Part shown: piece by piece, positions 1-10,608 of the stretch | Layout of the letters: each line of letters opens with the position of its first letter | Position numbering within the stretch: the stretch's first letter is position 1 | NCBI RefSeq assembly: GCF_900142175.1 | Contig: NZ_FQZX01000001.1 | Span: forward strand, 558,001 to 622,000 | Direction of reading: 5' to 3' | Source of the DNA: Maribacter aquivivus | GTDB lineage: Bacteria; Bacteroidota; Bacteroidia; Flavobacteriales; Flavobacteriaceae | DNA length: 64,000 nucleotides | Notes under the pieces: model-generated | Told to the model about the DNA's origin: nothing | Databases searched by the model: none | The model's input: only the letters and a program-made list of their open reading frames with translations | Program-made: the position numbers and the translations under genes

Positions 1-504
1 AGCTATGTTACCATAACCAGGTGCTAATAAGTGAAAACTTTTTGCACCAGGTACTCCTAAATTATTAAAAGGACCTGTTGGATTGTTCAATGCAATATCA
101 GTTGTAACCGTTACATCTCCAATCAAATCTTCTAAAGATACTGGACCTGCACCACCAAAAACCAATCTAGGGCTTTGAATTCGAGTACCAGCAAGTGCCA
201 AACCACCAATGTTATCATTTGTTAATGGTTGAGCAAAACTACCACCACCAGCAAGACTGAATTTTTGAGAAAGTAAATTAGGAAGAGAAAGGTTCTGACT
301 TGCTTGAAACAAGGCACCATCTGTAAAACCTGCTGTTAATGAATTTCCTAAAGAAACATAATTAGAAAAATCTGCTGATCCCGCAGTTAAGGCAGGTAGC
401 TCTTCAGCCATTATTTCTGGCTCAAGGTCAACATCTTCAGGGTCATTACAAGCCGTAAAAGCCAATATACCTAAAGAAATGTATAAATATTTTAAGTTTT
501 TCAT
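1..504 (-). CDS. SGNH/GDSL-like hydrolase lipoprotein (partial, C-terminus off the left edge)
   Basis: The reading frame starts at the ATG complementary to 502-504 and stays open to the window edge, giving 168 residues. A short hydrophobic leader ends in an FTAC lipobox, so it should be an outer-membrane lipoprotein. About 35 residues further on comes SLGNSLTAG, which resembles block I of SGNH/GDSL esterases with Asn in place of the Asp next to the catalytic Ser. It starts 18 bases after the stop of the upstream TonB receptor and is surely co-transcribed with it. From this pairing I infer surface capture or hydrolysis of an ester-containing ligand passed to the receptor. The substrate is unknown and the remaining SGNH blocks lie outside the window. 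Confidence 0.75.
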   Translation of the reverse strand, partial: MKNLKYLYISLGILAFTACNDPEDVDLEPEIMAEELPALTAGSADFSNYVSLGNSLTAGFTDGALFQASQNLSLPNLLSQKFSLAGGGSFAQPLTNDNIGGLALAGTRIQSPRLVFGGAGPVSLEDLIGDVTVTTDIALNNPTGPFNNLGVPGAKSFHLLAPGYGNIA

Positions 505-522
505 TTCAACTTTTAATTTTAA

Positions 523-3306
523 TTAGTTGTTAATTGTCCAAGATAGGTAGTACATAGAACCAATATATCCAGTACCGAATGCTGTGAAGTATTCTTTATT
601 AGTAAGGTTCGTACCTCCTAATTTAAAAGTAGATTTAATACTTGGCACATCATAATTAATTTGCGCATCTACCACATGAAATTCCGGAACAACGCCATTA
701 CCAAAAGTAGCTTCCCAGAAATAATCATCACTAAATCTGTACGACACATTAAATCCGAAATTATCAAATAACTCTTTGTTTCCAAAAGATGCCTTGAACT
801 TGTGCTCTGGTGTGTTGAAATTCAACATTACATCTGGATTAGCCTCACGGTCAAAATCTAACTTAGTAAAGGTATAGCTACCACCTAAATCAAAGTTACC
901 AAGTACTTTCATATCCAAACCTAAAGATGCTCCGTATGAATTTACATTTGCATCTGTATTCGTGTAAGCACTGTATGCTTGAAAATCTCCATTTGCAATT
1001 GCCGCTACAGAAAGTGCACCATCACCTGCTTCACCATAAAATGGAGCAATTACCACCTCTTGAGAAATGAAATCTTCGTAACTGTTATAATAAGTACTAA
1101 AGTCTACAACCAGCTTATTAATCTTACCTCTGTACCCAATTTCAAAAGAGGTAACTTTTTCTGGCTTAATTAAATCTGGATTAGAAACTTCTAATACTGC
1201 AGGGTTTCCTGTTTCACCAAGGGCTGTTACCGAAGCTGCAGAATATGAATTAGTATATGCAGCACCACCAGTTTGTGTAATTTGTGATGGCTGACCCAAA
1301 AGTTGACCACTGGCACTTACAGCATAATCTCTTGTATATCTGTCCAAGTTACTCTCTGCAGAACCAACAAGTATTGCTCTACCGGCATTTAAGCCTATGA
1401 AAAGATCTTGAGTAGTAGGATTTCTAAAGCCTGTTTGCGCAGATGCTCTAATATTATGATTTCTGCTCAATGTATAACCTGCAGATAATCTTGGAGAATA
1501 AAAACCATCAAAAAGCTCTGATTTATCATATCTAACCGAACCTGTTAGTTTTAAACTCTTATCACCTTCAAAAGGAAGTGTTTTTTGAACCTGAGAATAT
1601 ATTCCAAATTCAGAATACCTAATTGGTCCGTCGAAATCTGTATAGATAGTTCCTGAAGAATTTAAGTCGTATTCTCTAAAAGAACCACCTAATTGAATTT
1701 CTGCCCAATCAATTAAATGACTAAAGTTATAATTAGCATCTGCATGGTAGTATTTTGATGCATCTTGAAATTTTGAACCTGTAGATAAATCTGGATCAGC
1801 AACACTTCTATTAAAAGCTGCTTCAAATTCAGGTGAACCTGGTAAATATCGTCCAGATTCTGCTTGAGCTCTAGCGGCAGCATGTGCCTGCTCATCTGTA
1901 GCTCCTCCTAAAGTAGCCTGCACATATGTACCTGTATACTCACCGAACCAAGTATTGTCATCTTTCCATGCTCTGTTAATATTGATACCCGTAAACACCA
2001 TATCGTAAGAGTCACCTGACTTATCGCCAACCATATAACCTCTTACAAAAAAGTTATCGTTTTTAATTTCAAGCTTATGTTGTTCTTGAAAGAAGCCCTT
2101 TATATTATATCTATTAGTACCTTGATAAATTGTGTTACCCGTACCCACTTTACCAACATAAGAAAGCTCTAAACTATTATCTTCAATAGGTCTATAGTAC
2201 AAACCCCAATCAGCTTTTATGCTTTCAGCATTATAATTTGTAAGATCACTTTCTCTATAACCAGTTCTACTTACTACTTCTGAAGGAACCAATGCATTTG
2301 CACCAGAAGGTAAAATACCCAGACCTTCTAAAGTAAGCGCTACTTCTTTTATGTTTGTAGAAACCTCATCTCCATAAATATTTACCCCGTCATAGTTCAA
2401 ATCAGCTCTAGTACCGCCTGGCGTAGTTTTATCATCTTGATTATTTGCAGCCCAATCAGTTCCTTTTAAATAACCGAAATTAACTTTCACAGCAAATTTA
2501 TCACTGAACTTATGTGCTGCTCTAATACCGAAATCAGTATAAGAGTTATCACCAGCCGCTTGCTGAGAAGTAATACCTTGTTTAATAGAAACACTGATAC
2601 CTTCATAATCGAACGGACTCTTACTACGCATGAACAAAATACCATTAAAGGCATTTGCACCATATAATGCAGAAGAAGCACCTGGCAATAATTCAACACT
2701 TAGTACATCTGTTTCAACCATACCTACCAAGTTACCAATAGGGAAGTTTAATGCTGGCGTAGAGTTATCCATACCATCTACAAGTTGCATAAAACGAGTA
2801 TTTGCAAAAGAAGCAAAACCTCTAGTGTTAACAGATTTAAAAGTTAAACTATTCGTGTTTACATCAACACCTTTTAAATTCTCTAGTCCACCATAGAAAT
2901 CGGCAGCCGTTGTGTTCTTTATTTCAGAAACACCTATTCTTTCTACCGTAACCGGCGATTCGAAAATACGTTCTGGTGTTCTAGATGCTGAAATAACAAC
3001 CTCGTCTAAAAAAGTTTGCGACTCGTTTAAAATAATCGTTATTGTTTGACTTGCACTAGAGATAGCTTCTGTAGTACTAGTATACCCAATACTTGACACC
3101 TCTATTTTAAAAGGTGGCACTTCGGATGTTGCTAAATTGAAATTACCATCAAAATCTGTTACAGTACCAATGGTTGTGCCAACAATAACAACATTGGCCC
3201 CAGGTATAGGCTCGTTGTTCTGGTCAACAACATTACCATTGATATTGGTTTGGGAATACCCAAAAGTACCAATAACCATCAATGCTAAAAGTAGTATTGT
3301 TCTCAT
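523..3306 (-). CDS. TonB-dependent receptor with N-terminal carboxypeptidase-regulatory-like domain
   Basis: This 927-residue outer-membrane active transporter has a signal peptide ending near GYSQ. A CarboxypepD_reg-like domain follows at about residues 22-100 (GNVVDQNNEPIPGANV). The plug starts near residue 105 (VVISASRTPERIFESPVTV) and contains a LPGASSALYGANAFNG motif; the rest is a 22-strand-type barrel ending in aromatic-rich strands. The final residues YYLSWTINN fit a barrel end. It lies upstream of and close to the SGNH-type lipoprotein, and no SusD-like partner is present, so a polysaccharide-utilisation role is not indicated. The cargo cannot be told from sequence. Confidence 0.92.
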   Translation of the reverse strand: MRTILLLALMVIGTFGYSQTNINGNVVDQNNEPIPGANVVIVGTTIGTVTDFDGNFNLATSEVPPFKIEVSSIGYTSTTEAISSASQTITIILNESQTFLDEVVISASRTPERIFESPVTVERIGVSEIKNTTAADFYGGLENLKGVDVNTNSLTFKSVNTRGFASFANTRFMQLVDGMDNSTPALNFPIGNLVGMVETDVLSVELLPGASSALYGANAFNGILFMRSKSPFDYEGISVSIKQGITSQQAAGDNSYTDFGIRAAHKFSDKFAVKVNFGYLKGTDWAANNQDDKTTPGGTRADLNYDGVNIYGDEVSTNIKEVALTLEGLGILPSGANALVPSEVVSRTGYRESDLTNYNAESIKADWGLYYRPIEDNSLELSYVGKVGTGNTIYQGTNRYNIKGFFQEQHKLEIKNDNFFVRGYMVGDKSGDSYDMVFTGININRAWKDDNTWFGEYTGTYVQATLGGATDEQAHAAARAQAESGRYLPGSPEFEAAFNRSVADPDLSTGSKFQDASKYYHADANYNFSHLIDWAEIQLGGSFREYDLNSSGTIYTDFDGPIRYSEFGIYSQVQKTLPFEGDKSLKLTGSVRYDKSELFDGFYSPRLSAGYTLSRNHNIRASAQTGFRNPTTQDLFIGLNAGRAILVGSAESNLDRYTRDYAVSASGQLLGQPSQITQTGGAAYTNSYSAASVTALGETGNPAVLEVSNPDLIKPEKVTSFEIGYRGKINKLVVDFSTYYNSYEDFISQEVVIAPFYGEAGDGALSVAAIANGDFQAYSAYTNTDANVNSYGASLGLDMKVLGNFDLGGSYTFTKLDFDREANPDVMLNFNTPEHKFKASFGNKELFDNFGFNVSYRFSDDYFWEATFGNGVVPEFHVVDAQINYDVPSIKSTFKLGGTNLTNKEYFTAFGTGYIGSMYYLSWTINN

Positions 3307-3382
3307 TCTTAATTAAAGTTTAAAATTAGTTGAGGGTTAAGATACAGATTATTTTAAACGAACTATAAGAATTTGAAAAAAA

Positions 3383-3396
3383 TTATGCGTGCATAG
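3383..3396. promoter_or_regulatory. Near-palindrome TTATGCGTGCATAG upstream of the TonB receptor
   Basis: The 14-base element lies about 80 bases upstream of the receptor start. It matches the perfect palindrome found at 62110-62123 (TTATGCATGCATAA) at 12 of 14 positions. It could be an operator for a dimeric regulator, or chance in AT-rich DNA. The rest of the 266-base gap between this receptor and glmS holds only the glmS terminator and AT-rich sequence. Confidence 0.25.
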
Positions 3397-3520
3397 TAAA
3401 ATTCTCGTAACCAAATATGCTTAATTTTAAGAAATACGCAATTAACTTAACTATAACAATCCTTAGAAATTCTCTCCAAAATTGATTTATCTACATAAAA
3501 AAGAAGCACATACAAATAAA

Positions 3521-3550
3521 AAAGGGACGTGAAATAAATCACGTCCCTTT
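3521..3550 (-). terminator. Rho-independent terminator of glmS
   Basis: A 12-bp perfect stem (AAAGGGACGTGA paired with its complement) encloses a 6-base loop. Read on the minus strand it is followed by a run of T. It lies 22 bases after the glmS stop codon. Confidence 0.85.
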
Positions 3551-3572
3551 ATAATCTTCTAAAATTTAAATT

Positions 3573-5417
3573 TTATTCTACCGTAACCGATTTAGCAAGG
3601 TTTCTTGGTTGATCTACATTACAATTTCTCATTACTGCAATATGATAAGAAAGTAATTGCAATGGAATTGTAGTTAACAACGGCGTTAAGCTTTCTAAAG
3701 TTTCAGGCACCTCAATTACATGATCTGCCAAATCTCTAACTTGCTCATCACCTTCAGTAACGATTGCAATAATCTTACCTTTTCTAGATTTAATTTCTTG
3801 AATATTGCTTACTACCTTTTCGTAATGCCCCTTTTTAGTTGCAATTACAAAAACAGGCATATGCTCATCGATTAATGCTATAGGACCGTGCTTCATTTCT
3901 GCAGCAGGATAACCCTCTGCATGAATGTAACTAATCTCTTTCAACTTTAGAGCACCTTCTAATGCTACCGGAAAATTATAACCCCTACCTAAATAGAGAC
4001 AGTTAGTTGAATCTTTATAAACATCAGCAATTATTTCAATCAATGTATTCGATTCTAATGCCTTTTCAACTTTACTCGGAATTGTTTCTAATTCAGTTAA
4101 ATATTCATGATACCTAGACTCAGAAAAAACACCTTTCGCCTTAGCCAATTTTAATGCCATTAGCGTTAAAACGGTAATTTGAGTAGTAAATGCTTTTGTA
4201 GATGCAACACCAATTTCTGGTCCAGCATGTGTATACGCCCCGGCATCTGATTCTCTTGCAATAGAAGAGCCTACTACATTACACACCCCAAAAACGAAAG
4301 CACCCTTTTCTTTAGCTAACTTAATAGCTGCCAAAGTATCTGCTGTTTCACCAGATTGTGATATAGCAATTAAAACATCTTTATCTGTTATAACAGGGTT
4401 TCTATATCTAAATTCTGATGCATATTCTACCTCTACAGGAATTCTTGCCAAATCTTCAAATATATACTCAGCAACTAAACCTGCATGCCATGAAGTACCA
4501 CATGCTACTATAATAATTCTATTAGCGTTTAAGAATTTTTCCATGTTAAGGTCAATTCCCGCCATTCTGATTATACCTTGATCAGCCAACAAACGACCTC
4601 TATACGTATCTTTTATAGCTCTTGGTTGCTCATATATCTCTTTCAACATAAAGTGATCATAACCACCTTTTTCAATCTCCTCAAGATTCATCTGAAGCTC
4701 CAAAATTCTTGGATAAGCAACTGAATCATCTTTAATTTTTCTAAGCTTAATTTCTTTTCCTAATCGAATAATCGCCATCTCCTCATCTTCAAGATAAACA
4801 GCATTATTAGTAAACTCGATAAAAGGAGATGCATCTGAAGCGATGAAAAATTCCCCTTCACCAATTCCAATAGCTAAAGGACTACCTAATTTAGCAACTA
4901 CAATTTCATCTGGTTTTTTCTTATCAAAAACTGCAATAGCATAAGCACCTACTACTTGATTAAGTGCAATCTGCACAGCCTTACCTAATTTAACATCTTC
5001 AGTCTTTTGAACTTCTTCTATTAAATTAATTAAAACTTCTGTATCTGTGTCAGAGTGAAATATATAACCACGCTTAGTCAACTCTTGTTTTATCGCCTCA
5101 TAGTTTTCAATAATACCATTGTGAATTATTACTAACTCACCTGAATTAGAATAATGAGGATGCGAATTAACATCATTTGGAACACCATGGGTTGCCCAAC
5201 GGGTATGACCTATACCAATAGTACCCTTTTGAGAAATCTCTTTAGCTTTATTTTTTAAATCTTCAACCTTACCTTTTGTTTTGGCTAGATTGATCTGGTT
5301 ACCATCAAACAATGCAATACCCGCACTATCATAACCACGATATTCTAATCTTTGAAGTCCTTTTATAACTATAGGAAAAGCTTCCCTATACCCTATATAT
5401 CCAACAATTCCACACAT
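3573..5417 (-). CDS. glmS: Glutamine--fructose-6-phosphate aminotransferase (isomerizing)
   Basis: GlmS converts fructose-6-phosphate and glutamine to glucosamine-6-phosphate, the first step to UDP-GlcNAc for peptidoglycan and outer-membrane glycolipid. The 614-residue length fits the family. Cys2 of MCGIVGYIG is the N-terminal nucleophile of the class II glutaminase domain (about 1-220). Two SIS sugar-isomerase domains follow, with ACGTSWHAG near residue 305 and SQSGETADT near 352. The C-terminus DQPRNLAKSVTVE is the conserved tail. No glmS ribozyme is visible upstream. It ends in its own terminator and starts 156 bases after the DUF4270 gene ends, so it may have its own promoter. Confidence 0.98.
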   Translation of the reverse strand: MCGIVGYIGYREAFPIVIKGLQRLEYRGYDSAGIALFDGNQINLAKTKGKVEDLKNKAKEISQKGTIGIGHTRWATHGVPNDVNSHPHYSNSGELVIIHNGIIENYEAIKQELTKRGYIFHSDTDTEVLINLIEEVQKTEDVKLGKAVQIALNQVVGAYAIAVFDKKKPDEIVVAKLGSPLAIGIGEGEFFIASDASPFIEFTNNAVYLEDEEMAIIRLGKEIKLRKIKDDSVAYPRILELQMNLEEIEKGGYDHFMLKEIYEQPRAIKDTYRGRLLADQGIIRMAGIDLNMEKFLNANRIIIVACGTSWHAGLVAEYIFEDLARIPVEVEYASEFRYRNPVITDKDVLIAISQSGETADTLAAIKLAKEKGAFVFGVCNVVGSSIARESDAGAYTHAGPEIGVASTKAFTTQITVLTLMALKLAKAKGVFSESRYHEYLTELETIPSKVEKALESNTLIEIIADVYKDSTNCLYLGRGYNFPVALEGALKLKEISYIHAEGYPAAEMKHGPIALIDEHMPVFVIATKKGHYEKVVSNIQEIKSRKGKIIAIVTEGDEQVRDLADHVIEVPETLESLTPLLTTIPLQLLSYHIAVMRNCNVDQPRNLAKSVTVE

Positions 5418-5573
5418 AATACCTACAATTTGAAAATTTTATCCAATATTTATTCGAACATTAGATATACGACCTAGCCTAATATTTAGACCATTTAGAT
5501 TATACAACGTCAATTATTCGGAAGTGGTATATAAACTTCCAACAAAATTGGAACACTATACTAAAAGTATTTT

Positions 5574-7493
<1,920 letters not shown>

Positions 7494-7495
7494 GA

Positions 7496-8305
7496 TTATT
7501 TTAAAACTTCGGTGTTATAAAAATTAGCATAAGCCTCTTCAAATTCTTGAACAGGAACATATGGCAACACTGGTTTTTCTTGGTTGGATATATGGTTTTC
7601 TAATTCTTCTGGAATATCTTCCGAAGCTAAAATAACTGCATCAGAATAATCAACAGCTACTTTTAACAAATTATTATAAGTAGGATCACTTAAAGATGCA
7701 ATCGCTTCTTCTGGAATACCATCAAAAGCAATTCTTTTTACCATATCCTTATCTAAAGAGCCTTCAAAAGTTTTACCGTAAACAGACAATACTATTTTAC
7801 TATCTGCAAAAAGTGGCTCATCAGCGTAGTATTTCTTAAGATATAATGGCAATAAACTCGCCATCCACCCATGAACATGAATGATGTCTGGTGACCAATT
7901 TAATTTTTTAACCGTTTCCATAACTCCTTTTGCAAAGAAAATTGCACGTTGGTCGTTATCTGGAAAAAGGTTTCCTTCCTTATCTGTAAATGTAGCTTTA
8001 CGCTTAAAGTACTCTTCGTTATCGATGAAGTAAACTTGAATTCTCTCTTTAGGTATAGATGCAACCTTAATAATCAATGGCATATCCATATCATTGATGA
8101 CCAAGTTCATACCTGATAATCTAATTACTTCGTGTAATTGATGCCTTCTTTCGTTAATGTTCCCGTATCTAGGCATGAAAATCCTGATCTGACCACCATT
8201 GCTGTTGACCATTCTAGGTGTTTCATAAGACATTAGGGAAACTTCGTTTTCGGGTAAGTAAGGAACTAATTCAGAAGATACAAATAATATCTTTTTACCA
8301 TTCAT
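7496..8305 (-). CDS. Stand-alone glycogen/starch-synthase N-terminal domain protein (GT5-like)
   Basis: At 269 residues it covers only the N-terminal Rossmann half of a GT5 glycogen synthase (full enzymes are about 470-500). ILFVSSELVPYLP matches the GT5 start, and DIIHVHGWMASLLPLYLK matches the DVVHxHDWxxxL block. The ADP-glucose-binding K-x-G-G-L motif expected after the start is absent (PENEVSLMS instead). The second Rossmann domain with its donor site is missing, and the stop lies cleanly before the DUF4270 gene with no continuing homology. It may therefore be regulatory or non-catalytic. It is divergent from panC and leads the DUF4270 unit. Confidence 0.8.
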   Translation of the reverse strand: MNGKKILFVSSELVPYLPENEVSLMSYETPRMVNSNGGQIRIFMPRYGNINERRHQLHEVIRLSGMNLVINDMDMPLIIKVASIPKERIQVYFIDNEEYFKRKATFTDKEGNLFPDNDQRAIFFAKGVMETVKKLNWSPDIIHVHGWMASLLPLYLKKYYADEPLFADSKIVLSVYGKTFEGSLDKDMVKRIAFDGIPEEAIASLSDPTYNNLLKVAVDYSDAVILASEDIPEELENHISNQEKPVLPYVPVQEFEEAYANFYNTEVLK

Positions 8306-8380
8306 AGAGGTTATATTTTATTTTTCACTGAAACGCAACTGCAAAATTACAAAAAATATAGAGATTAGCAGTAATTATAG

Positions 8381-8388
8381 TAAGTTTG
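8381..8388 (+). promoter_or_regulatory. Possible -7 element (TAAGTTTG) for the panC operon
   Basis: The octamer matches the Bacteroidota -7 consensus TAnnTTTG exactly. I see no TTTG at the -33 spacing. Initiation about 7 bases downstream would give a near-leaderless transcript for the ATG at 8396, or a 13-base leader for the preferred ATG at 8408. Confidence 0.35.
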
Positions 8389-8407
8389 CTCGCTAATGAA
8401 CCTTTCA

Positions 8408-9253
8408 ATGCCGGTAATACAGACCAAAACCAAGCTAACAGAAGAACTAAATAAATTAGGCAACAATCAAGACTTAGGTCTTGTACCCACTATGGGCGCG
8501 CTACATAAGGGGCATGCTTCGCTCATACAAAAAGCGGTTGAAGAAAATAAGAATGTCGTTGTAAGTATTTTTGTCAACCCTACTCAATTTAATAATAAAG
8601 AAGATTTAGACAAATACCCAAAAACTTTAGTATCTGATGTTCAATTAATTTCAGCTATTTCAGATGATATTATTGTTTTTGCGCCAGATGTAGCCGAAAT
8701 ATACCCAGACACTATTATTCCAAAAATCTATGATTTTGAAGGACTTGACAAAGTCATGGAAGGCGAATTTAGAGATGACCATTTTAATGGTGTCGGCACA
8801 ATAGTAGAAGAGCTTCTTAAAACTGTGAAACCTACAAGAGCTTATTTTGGAGAGAAAGATTTTCAACAATTACGTATCATTCAAAAACTTACCGAAATAC
8901 AACATATACCTGTCGAGATAATTGGTTGTGAGATTGTTAGGGAAGACCATGGCTTGGCAATGAGCTCAAGAAACGAAAGGTTAAGCGAAAAAATACGACT
9001 TAAAGCTGCATTTATATATGATACATTAAAAACTGCCAAAATAAAATTTGGCATGGAAAATGCACTAAACGTAAAAGATTGGGTAATTAATGAGTTTGAA
9101 AAAACTGACGAATTTCAGTTAGAATATTTTGATATTACAGATATTGAAACATTAACCCCAATTCAAAATAAAATAAATAATATAAAATACAGGGCGTTTA
9201 TTGCCGTTTACGTTGAAGACGTAAGACTCATAGATAATATCGCCTTAAACTAG
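8408..9253 (+). CDS. panC: Pantoate--beta-alanine ligase
   Basis: PanC joins pantoate to beta-alanine with ATP to make pantothenate for coenzyme A. Visible motifs are the HIGH-like VPTMGALHKGH, SIFVNPTQF, GEKDFQQL and MSSRNERL. The start at 8408 (MPVIQTK) is preferred because its distance to VPTMG fits the E. coli protein; an in-frame ATG at 8396 would add four residues. It leads an operon with panD, 8 bases downstream, so both final inputs to pantothenate are made together. It is divergent from the GT5-like gene. No panB is in the window. Confidence 0.97.
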   Translation: MPVIQTKTKLTEELNKLGNNQDLGLVPTMGALHKGHASLIQKAVEENKNVVVSIFVNPTQFNNKEDLDKYPKTLVSDVQLISAISDDIIVFAPDVAEIYPDTIIPKIYDFEGLDKVMEGEFRDDHFNGVGTIVEELLKTVKPTRAYFGEKDFQQLRIIQKLTEIQHIPVEIIGCEIVREDHGLAMSSRNERLSEKIRLKAAFIYDTLKTAKIKFGMENALNVKDWVINEFEKTDEFQLEYFDITDIETLTPIQNKINNIKYRAFIAVYVEDVRLIDNIALN

Positions 9254-9261
9254 TATAAGTT

Positions 9262-9612
9262 ATGCAAATAGAAGTAGTTAAATCAAAAATACATCGAGTA
9301 AAAGTTACTGGTGCCGACCTCAATTATGTAGGTAGTATTACTATTGATGAAGATTTAATGGATGCCGCAAATTTTATTCGTGGCGAAAAAGTTCAGATTG
9401 TCAATAATAACAATGGCGAAAGATTAGAAACCTACATTATCCCTGGTCCAAGAAAAAGTGGAGAAATCACTCTAAATGGAGCCGCAGCAAGAAAAGTATC
9501 TGTAGGTGATATTTTAATTTTAATTTCTTATACTTGGATGGATATTGAAGATGCAAAAAAATTCAACCCTTCTTTAGTTTTCCCTAACGAAGCAAATAAT
9601 CTTTTAACCTAA
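9262..9612 (+). CDS. panD: Aspartate 1-decarboxylase proenzyme
   Basis: PanD decarboxylates aspartate to beta-alanine, the substrate of the PanC enzyme encoded just upstream. At 116 residues it has the usual size. The self-cleavage site is visible as NYVGSITID near residue 25: cleavage between Gly and Ser produces the pyruvoyl cofactor. [12 protein letters not shown] near residue 72 is the conserved C-terminal block. It is a pyruvoyl enzyme of the bacterial type, not the PLP-dependent type. Confidence 0.97.
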   Translation: MQIEVVKSKIHRVKVTGADLNYVGSITIDEDLMDAANFIRGEKVQIVNNNNGERLETYIIPGPRKSGEITLNGAAARKVSVGDILILISYTWMDIEDAKKFNPSLVFPNEANNLLT

Positions 9613-9615
9613 AAG

Positions 9616-10581
9616 TTGACGAATACCCTAAAAAAAAATCTTAAGACCATACTCCCAATTGCATTGGGAGTTTTTTTAGTTTGGTACTCTTACAATTCAA
9701 CAACGCCAGAAAATAGAAAAGAAATCATCTTTTACATAAAAGAAGCGAATCCGCTTTATGTATTTCTTTCTGTTTTATTAGGCATACTAGGGCATATTTC
9801 TAGAGCGGTTCGCTGGAATTATCTTTTAGAACCATTAGGATATAAGCCTAAACTCATAAATAACATCTTAATTATTTTAACTTCTTATTTTGCCAATTTA
9901 GGTATTCCCAGAACTGGCGAGATATTACGGGCTACAGCACTTACAACATACGAAAACGTTCCTTTTGAAAAAGGATTTGGCACTATTGTAACAGAAAGGG
10001 TAATAGACGTAATTATGTTACTTTTAATAGTAGCAGTGGCATTTTTGCTACAGACCGATGTTATTATGGGTATTCTTCAAGAACGTGGCTTTAATGCAAC
10101 CGGACTCATACTTCTCGCATTAGCTGGCATAGCTCTATTCTTTGTCTTTATTTTTATAATTAAAAAGTCTAAAAATGCATTTGCCAAAAAAATTAAAACA
10201 TTTGTAAAAGGACTTCTTGACGGAGTGTTCAGTATTTTTAAAATGAAAAATAAATGGCTATTTATTTTTCATACTTTTTTCATTTGGGGATGTTATATAG
10301 GCATGCTTTGGATTATAAAATTTACCGTCCCAGAAACTATTTCACTTACACTCAGCCAACTCTTGGTCGCCTTTGTGGCTGGGGCTTTTGCCATGGCAAC
10401 AACCAATGGCGGTATAGGTCTTTACCCCATTGCAGTAAGCAGTGCATTAGCTATCTTTGGCATAAGCGCAGTGTCTGGTGATGCGTTTGGGTGGATTATA
10501 TGGATAGCACAGACTCTTATGATAGTTGTTTTTGGTGCAATATCTTTTCTTTTATTACCGTTATTGAACAGTAGTAAATAG
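9616..10581 (+). CDS. Lysylphosphatidylglycerol-synthase-TM-like (UPF0104) integral membrane protein
   Basis: The 321-residue protein has about seven to eight predicted membrane segments. Family-typical stretches are HISRAVRWNYLLEPLGY, LGIPRTGEILRATAL and TTNGGIGLYPIA. The family is the flippase half of MprF and related AglD-like proteins; here no cytosolic aminoacyl-transferase domain is attached, so a lipid or polyprenyl-glycan transport role is a guess. Translation appears to begin at a TTG three bases after the panD stop, suggesting translational coupling. No ATG lies near enough upstream in this frame. Confidence 0.85.
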   Translation: MTNTLKKNLKTILPIALGVFLVWYSYNSTTPENRKEIIFYIKEANPLYVFLSVLLGILGHISRAVRWNYLLEPLGYKPKLINNILIILTSYFANLGIPRTGEILRATALTTYENVPFEKGFGTIVTERVIDVIMLLLIVAVAFLLQTDVIMGILQERGFNATGLILLALAGIALFFVFIFIIKKSKNAFAKKIKTFVKGLLDGVFSIFKMKNKWLFIFHTFFIWGCYIGMLWIIKFTVPETISLTLSQLLVAFVAGAFAMATTNGGIGLYPIAVSSALAIFGISAVSGDAFGWIIWIAQTLMIVVFGAISFLLLPLLNSSK

Positions 10582-10608
10582 TATACTTTCAACTAATAAT
10601 TACCTTTT

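Noticed and set aside
2630..2896. An 88-residue plus-strand frame inside the first TonB receptor
   Set aside because: It is fully inside a long, well-conserved gene on the other strand and has no start context or family features.
5520..5551. Hairpins GGAAGT...ACTTCC and CCAA...TTGG downstream of the DUF4270 gene
   Set aside because: The stems are only 4-6 bp, AT-rich and not followed by a T-run on the minus strand, so I do not call a terminator.
5418..5573. A glmS ribozyme or riboswitch upstream of glmS
   Set aside because: No recognisable P1/P2 core is present; the element is not expected in Bacteroidota and the region is plain AT-rich spacer.
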